From the NCBI RefSeq assembly GCF_000311865.1, contig NZ_HE978580.1, positions 31,065 to 95,064 of the forward strand: DNA of 64,000 bases. Reading direction: 5' to 3'. The notes under the pieces were generated by a model that had not been told where the DNA came from, ran no database searches, and worked only from the letters and a program-made list of their open reading frames with translations. Shown piece after piece: positions 59,850-64,000 of this stretch (within the stretch, counting starts at the first letter, position 1; every line of letters starts with the position of its first letter). This DNA comes from Peptoniphilus obesi ph1 (GTDB lineage: Bacteria; Bacillota; Clostridia; Tissierellales; Peptoniphilaceae). Position numbers and translations under genes: made by a program.

Positions 59850-60280
59850 TATATCCCCAACTCCGCTAATTGCTCAGCCATTTCTTCATAAGATAAGGCT
59901 TCTTCAGCTTGATATTTTTCCCAATTTTCTAAACTCCAGATTTCAACTCTAGTATTTAATCCAATAACAACGGTTTCCTTATCAATATTTGCGTGGTCTC
60001 TTAGATTTTGTGGTAGGGTTACCCTTCCTTGTTTATCTAAGACTTCATCAATGGCACCAGAAAAAAAAGTTCTGACAAATGACCTAACAGGTGAACTTGT
60101 TGTTGGTAATTCTTTAATTTTATTAGTTATTTTGCTCCATTCTTCGTAAGGATATACAAATAAACATTTATCTAGTCCTTTAGTTATTACAAATTGACCG
60201 GATAAATCTTCCCTAAATTTTGAAGGGATTATAAGTCTACCCTTTGAATCGATAGAGTGTCTGAATTCTCCTATTAACAT
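59849..60280 (-). CDS. mraZ: Transcriptional regulator MraZ
   Basis: 143 residues with two AbrB/SpoVT-like beta-hairpin domains: [17 protein letters not shown] (about 9-25) and [17 protein letters not shown] (about 80-96), each with the conserved D-x-x-x-R. Forms rings that bind repeated boxes upstream of its own gene and represses the dcw operon in characterised species. A matching box array is present just upstream. Confidence 0.96.
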   Translation of the reverse strand: MLIGEFRHSIDSKGRLIIPSKFREDLSGQFVITKGLDKCLFVYPYEEWSKITNKIKELPTTSSPVRSFVRTFFSGAIDEVLDKQGRVTLPQNLRDHANIDKETVVIGLNTRVEIWSLENWEKYQAEEALSYEEMAEQLAELGI

Positions 60281-60340
60281 TTTTACACCATTTCAATCCA
60301 AAATAAACCACTTTTCTCCACTTAGCTATATTTTACACCA
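60281..60340 (-). promoter_or_regulatory. MraZ-type operator: five TGG boxes in 10-bp register
   Basis: On the minus strand TGG begins boxes at 60340, 60320, 60310, 60300 and 60290, all multiples of exactly 10 bases, one register (60330) being empty. The first and last boxes are identical 10-mers TGGTGTAAAA. Known MraZ sites are direct TGGGN-type repeats with 5-base spacers, that is the same 10-base period. Confidence 0.75.
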
Positions 60341-60341
60341 T

Positions 60342-60370
60342 ATTTTACATATTTTCTATATGATTTTGAA
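60342..60370 (-). promoter_or_regulatory. Candidate dcw promoter
   Basis: -35 TTCAAA (60365-60370), 17-base spacer, -10 TAAAAT (60342-60347), minus strand. The start point would fall in the first MraZ-type box. Confidence 0.55.
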
Positions 60371-60381
60371 TTTTTGCAATA

Positions 60382-60409
60382 AAAAAATAGCTTATTTCAG
60401 CTATTTTTT
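60382..60409 (-). terminator. Terminator of the PhoPR-like operon
   Basis: AAAAAATAGCT / AGCTATTTTTT, 11 pairs with a 6-base loop, followed by T on the minus strand; because of flanking A and T runs it may work both ways. Confidence 0.8.
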
Positions 60410-60437
60410 ATTTTTTTATTTAATTTTCATACTTTAA

Positions 60438-61880
60438 TTATTTTACTGCCTCTGTTTTGAAATAAAATCTAGAACCTTTGCCAAGTTCAGACTCCACTCC
60501 GTATTCAAAATTGTGCATTTCAAATATATTCTTTACTATATAAAGTCCAAGCCCTGTTCCGACTGTTGGTCTACTATGATTGGCACTAACTCTATAAAAT
60601 CTTTCCCAAATATTATCTATTTCATCTTGAGCTATTCCAATTCCATTGTCTATGCAAGAAAATTCAACTATCCCATTTTCTTCAATTACTCTTAGTTTTA
60701 TTTCTTTTTCTTCCTTTGAATAGTTAATGGCATTGTTAATCAAATTATATATAGCTTGGCTAAGTCTTTTTGAATCTGCTCTTATAATTGTATTACCTTT
60801 ACCTTCATATATAAATTTGTATGAATTATCGGGCATTGCTCGCTCAAACCTTGAAATTATTTTTTGAACCAGTTCACCTAGGTCAATCTTTTCAAAATTA
60901 ACTTCTTCTAATGAAGATTCTATTTTAGAAAGATCTAATAAATCATTTACAAGTTCTGTAAGCCTGTCTGCTTCGTCTATGATTGTCTGAATGTGTTTTG
61001 TCCTCATTTTTTCGTTGTTGCCAGATATATCACGGATCATCTCTCCATATGATTTAATTACTGTTAGTGGTGTTTTTAAATCATGACTTACATTGGCTAT
61101 TAAATCTTTTCTTACCTCTATTGTCTTTGTTAATTCATTTGTAGCATAGTTTAGCGTTTTCGATAGGTCATCAATCTCTGTATAATCTACATGTTTAAAG
61201 TGAACTGAATAATCTCCGCTACCTAGTTGCTTAGCTGTCCTACTCATTTCAACTAGAGGTTTCGATAGTCTTTTTGAAAAATAATAAGATAGTATAAGTC
61301 CAAAAATTAAAGACATAATTGATACTATCATCAGCATTTTCTTTAATATATCCGTTGTTGAATCGACTGGTTCTAGGGCAGTTTTTATCAGTATATAGTG
61401 TTTTATGCCAGAATCTCTACCAAGATAACCAGCATAGACTATTGATGGGTTTTCAAGATTTTGAAACCTTGTTATAAAAACTCTAGAATCTTTTTTCCCA
61501 TTTTTAACTCCAGCAAAAAAATCATTAAAAGTATCTTGATCCATTACCTTAGGATTTACTAAAACATCAATCCAGGTCAATGGATAAATTAAATGACCTG
61601 TTGAATCAATTACTTCTATACTCATTCCCTTTTTTTGAGAATAGTTTAAGATTTGCTTTTCAAAGTTTTTATTTTGGAATTCTCCCCTTAAATAATCTCC
61701 TATCTTTGTAACCTCATGTATTTTCATAGATTCATAAAATCTATTTAAAAATACAATTTGCAAAAGCCATAGTAATAGAAGAATAAATACAGTAAATACA
61801 GAAAAATACTTCCAAAAGGTAAACATTATGCTATTTTTATCAATTTTTACTTTCTTGTTTTCCTTATTCTTCGCTAGCAT
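60438..61880 (-). CDS. Sensor histidine kinase, PhoR/ResE-like
   Basis: 480 residues: span at about 25-46, extracellular sensor of about 130 residues, second span near 180-205, HAMP, HisKA with SHDLKTPLTVIKSYGE, HATPase_c with NLINNAINYS, DNGIGIA and GTGLGLYIVKN. Overlaps the response regulator gene; the ATG used lies one codon after an in-frame TTG and no good ribosome site is visible, so the exact start is uncertain. Signal not evident from the sensor region. Confidence 0.9.
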   Translation of the reverse strand: MLAKNKENKKVKIDKNSIMFTFWKYFSVFTVFILLLLWLLQIVFLNRFYESMKIHEVTKIGDYLRGEFQNKNFEKQILNYSQKKGMSIEVIDSTGHLIYPLTWIDVLVNPKVMDQDTFNDFFAGVKNGKKDSRVFITRFQNLENPSIVYAGYLGRDSGIKHYILIKTALEPVDSTTDILKKMLMIVSIMSLIFGLILSYYFSKRLSKPLVEMSRTAKQLGSGDYSVHFKHVDYTEIDDLSKTLNYATNELTKTIEVRKDLIANVSHDLKTPLTVIKSYGEMIRDISGNNEKMRTKHIQTIIDEADRLTELVNDLLDLSKIESSLEEVNFEKIDLGELVQKIISRFERAMPDNSYKFIYEGKGNTIIRADSKRLSQAIYNLINNAINYSKEEKEIKLRVIEENGIVEFSCIDNGIGIAQDEIDNIWERFYRVSANHSRPTVGTGLGLYIVKNIFEMHNFEYGVESELGKGSRFYFKTEAVK

Positions 61881-62538
61881 CAAATTTATAACCTGTTCCC
61901 CTTACTGTTACAATAAACTTCCTATATTCCTTTATGGAAGATCTAAGCATTTTTATATGGGTATCGACTGTTCTATCATCACCATAAAAATCATAACCCC
62001 ATACCTTAGATAGCAAAGTATCCCTTGATAAGGCTATATTTTCATTGCTAGCTAAAAATACCAACAGGTCATATTCTTTTGGAGTTAGGTCAATCTTATC
62101 TCCATCGACATAAACTACTCTTCCATCCAAATCTATTTTTAATCCATCAAATTCCAAAACTTCATTTTCAATTGATTTTTGATGCCTTTTCACTATGACA
62201 TTTAATCTTGCCATAAGTTCTTTTGGAGAAAATGGTTTTACAACATAGTCATCTATACCAATCTCAAATCCAAAAAGCTTGTCATATTCTTCTCCCCTAG
62301 CTGAAAGCATAAGAACTGGAATATCCGCAATTTTTTTAATTTCCTTATAAGAAGAAAATCCATCAAGCCTTGGCATCATAATATCCATAACTATGACATC
62401 AAACTTTTCTTGCTTGCACTTCTCTATTGCTTCCATCCCATCTGCTGCTTCAACTACTTCATATCCTTCAAATTCAGCATAAGTTTTTATAACTTCTCTA
62501 ATCTTTTCTTCATCATCAACAACTAAAAGTTTAGGCAT
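61864..62538 (-). CDS. OmpR/PhoP-family response regulator
   Basis: 224 residues: receiver with VDDEE, phospho-acceptor Asp52 in VIVMDIMMPR and switch Lys in YVVKPFSP; winged helix with RTVDTHIKMLRSSIKEY and GTGYKF at the end. Its gene has two TTCACA hexamers 11 bases apart upstream, the form and spacing of Bacillus PhoP half-sites, suggesting autoregulation; identity as PhoP is not proven. Co-transcribed with the kinase. Confidence 0.93.
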   Translation of the reverse strand: MPKLLVVDDEEKIREVIKTYAEFEGYEVVEAADGMEAIEKCKQEKFDVIVMDIMMPRLDGFSSYKEIKKIADIPVLMLSARGEEYDKLFGFEIGIDDYVVKPFSPKELMARLNVIVKRHQKSIENEVLEFDGLKIDLDGRVVYVDGDKIDLTPKEYDLLVFLASNENIALSRDTLLSKVWGYDFYGDDRTVDTHIKMLRSSIKEYRKFIVTVRGTGYKFDASEE

Positions 62539-62551
62539 AAAATCACCCCTT

Positions 62552-62570
62552 GCTAATATAGTTTATTAGC
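62552..62570 (-). promoter_or_regulatory. Inverted repeat in the regulator leader
   Basis: GCTAATA / TATTAGC, 7 perfect pairs around a 5-base centre, 14 bases before the response regulator start. No T run, so not a terminator; operator or leader hairpin. Confidence 0.35.
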
Positions 62571-62588
62571 TATAGCATATAATTTTAC

Positions 62589-62605
62589 TGTGAAATGAAT
62601 GTGAA
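62589..62605 (-). promoter_or_regulatory. Paired TTCACA boxes before the response regulator
   Basis: Two TTCACA hexamers with a 5-base spacer (11-base period) on the minus strand. They fit the TT(A/C/T)ACA consensus of PhoP-family direct repeats. Confidence 0.5.
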
Positions 62606-62610
62606 ATTAA

Positions 62611-63180
62611 TTATAATTCTCCCTTTAAACCACACTCTTCTGCTCTTTCTTGCAGACCTTTTATAGTTTCTTCAAAAACTACATTTCTATCTAGACCTAA
62701 CATTTCAATTCCCTTATTTATAATATTTCTATCGCAACCTTCTGCAAATTTTTTATCTTTAAACTTTTTGCTTAAGCTCTTTGTTTTTAAATCTAAAACT
62801 GAATGGCTTGGTCTAAGTAGACAAAGAGCATTTATTATTCCTGTCAGCTCATCAATAGTAAATAAAGTCTTTTCCATATTTGTTATTGGTTCAACATCTG
62901 TACAAATTCCATATCCGTGAGACATAATTGCCCTGATAATATCTTCATCATAATCATTTTCTTTTAATATTTCTTCAGTTTTTTGACAATGAAGATCTGG
63001 ATATTTTTCATAATCTAGATCATGAAGTAGTCCAACTATTCCATATTTGTGTTCATCTTCTCCATAATATTTTGCCCAGTGCATCATCGCAGCTTCGACT
63101 TGCTTGGCGTGTTTTATTAAAGCATCGCTTTCATTGTATTTTAATAATAATTCCAAAGCTTCTTCTTTTGTTGGTAGCAT
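62611..63180 (-). CDS. HD-domain protein (HDIG-like hydrolase)
   Basis: 189 residues. His in ALIKHAKQVEAAM (about 20), HD pair in VGLLHDLDYEKYP (about 54) and later Asp in FTIDELTGIIN (about 110) fit the metal-binding HD phosphohydrolase layout. The family hydrolyses phosphate esters of varied substrates and no specific one is suggested. Stands alone with its own promoter. Confidence 0.82.
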   Translation of the reverse strand: MLPTKEEALELLLKYNESDALIKHAKQVEAAMMHWAKYYGEDEHKYGIVGLLHDLDYEKYPDLHCQKTEEILKENDYDEDIIRAIMSHGYGICTDVEPITNMEKTLFTIDELTGIINALCLLRPSHSVLDLKTKSLSKKFKDKKFAEGCDRNIINKGIEMLGLDRNVVFEETIKGLQERAEECGLKGEL

Positions 63181-63200
63181 ATTATCATCTCCTTTTTATT

Positions 63201-63228
63201 ATTATAATATACCAAGTTAAATTGTTAA
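63201..63228 (-). promoter_or_regulatory. Promoter of the HD-domain gene
   Basis: -35 TTAACA (63223-63228), 16-base spacer, -10 TATAAT (63201-63206), minus strand, just before the ribosome site AAGGAGATGA. Confidence 0.65.
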
Positions 63229-63266
63229 ATTATAGATTTTCTTGCTTAAATAATAAAAATAAAATT

Positions 63267-63983
63267 AATTCCGTTTTAACTATTGCAAACACCATAGACC
63301 CAGATTTTTTAGTAGTAGAACCAAGTGGTGTTGCCTATATCAGCAAAATTATTGCAAAGCTTAAAAAGATTTGCTATGAAAGAATCGAACTCGCTGCCCC
63401 AATCCTAATAGTGGACGGACAAAACTTTAAAGAAAGCATGAATAACTTTAAAGACTATTTTTCAGACCAACTTTCAGTTTCCGGATCACTCCTAGTAAGT
63501 AAATCTGAAAACTTTAGTCCAGCTGATTTTGATAATATAGAAAAATATTTAAATAAAAATCCAAATACAAAATTCTATAATAAACACTACTCTTCTTTTT
63601 CTAAGGAAGATTGGGAAAGTTTAATTTCAAAAAAAATTGACCTACAATCAACAGAAAAAGAAAATCTTGAATTTCTAGATTTAGAAATTACAGATACAAG
63701 TGAAAGTTTGCTAGATAATATTTCAATTTCAGACCTGGGTTTAGGATGTGAAAATGCACTTATAAGAGCCTTGAACATTTTAATATCAGGAGTTCTTGGT
63801 CATATCGTAAGGGCAAAAGGTTACTTTAAAGTAAAAGATTTTTGGATAAAGTTTGACCTAGTTGAAGACCAATATGCAATAACGGGATCAGATGAAATGC
63901 CTGATGAGAGAGTTGTAGTCATTGGCGAAAATCTAAATAAAGAATCTATAAAAATGCTTTTTGAAAATAAAATAGAAAAATAA
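63267..63983 (+). pseudogene. CobW/P47K-family GTPase, 5' end missing
   Basis: About 238 codons matching the second half of a CobW-type metallochaperone GTPase: PDFLVVEPSGVA (63300 onward), then PILIVDGQNF, DQLSVSGSLLVSK and a C-terminal domain with RAKGYFKVKDFWIKFDL and GENLNKESIKMLFEN. The P-loop and the CxCC region, normally in the first 100 residues, are absent: upstream is only the promoter region and antisense of the HD gene. The first in-frame ATG (63438) lies 57 codons into the homologous part. The remaining frame is open to a normal stop, so the deletion may be recent. The open frame continues upstream to 63072, but those residues are not related to the family. Confidence 0.75.
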
Positions 63984-64000
63984 AAGATCAGAGACAAGTT

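Noticed and set aside
63072..63266. N-terminal extension of the CobW open frame
   Set aside because: It is antisense to the HD gene and its promoter and unrelated to the CobW family.

Overview
The window reads as chromosomal core sequence from a very AT-rich (about 30% GC by eye), low-GC Gram-positive anaerobe. Taxonomy is inference: the gene content (class II GlpX, PASTA kinase and phosphatase, CdaA/CdaR, omega subunit, T-box leader, RarA, NrdR, dcw cluster with mraZ) and the small genome style fit the Tissierellia/Peptoniphilaceae (Anaerococcus or Peptoniphilus type). I see no rRNA, tRNA, insertion sequence, prophage or CRISPR array. Almost every gene is on the minus strand; the exceptions are recX plus a GIY-YIG gene near 21 kb and a decayed CobW-type gene at the right end.

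From low to high coordinate: 1-3.3 kb is a SbcC/YhaN-like ATPase with its SbcD-like nuclease; 3.3-6.5 kb an isochorismatase-fold hydrolase, a PfkB-fold protein that has lost its catalytic motif, and a phosphohexomutase; 6.6-9.1 kb a zinc/manganese ABC importer with an extreme histidine-rich binding protein; 9.2-11.4 kb thrS behind a T-box leader; 11.4-20.5 kb one long directional gene run (FHA protein, RodA, class B PBP, ispD, ispF, transaldolase, glpX, rho, an rRNA methyltransferase, a DUF6873-like protein). At 20.6-21.5 kb are recX and the GIY-YIG gene; at 21.5-24.4 kb a two-component system with an unknown lipoprotein and membrane protein; then guaB, the c-di-AMP genes cdaA/cdaR, and the cluster thiN-rpe-rsgA-prkC-stp-rlmN-rsmB-peptidase-fmt-def-priA-coaBC-rpoZ-gmk-yicC (28.7-43.5 kb, transcribed right to left). 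leuS and asnS share a consensus promoter. rarA, nrdR and ftsZ follow, then the dcw cluster (50.7-60.3 kb), a PhoPR-like two-component system, an HD-domain protein, and the truncated CobW remnant.

Functionally the window is dominated by cell-envelope growth and division (mraZ-rsmH-ftsL-ftsI-mraY-murD-ftsW-murG-ftsQ-ftsZ, plus RodA/PBP) and by the signalling systems that usually control it (PrkC/Stp, an FHA protein next to RodA, c-di-AMP synthesis, two histidine kinases). The dcw cluster is reduced: murE, murF, murC and ftsA are not in it. I found no clear new multigene system. The most notable observations are an array of TGG boxes on an exact 10-bp period before mraZ, the motif-less PfkB protein, the 5'-truncated CobW gene, paired TTCACA boxes before the PhoP-like regulator, and the RodA-PBP-FHA arrangement.
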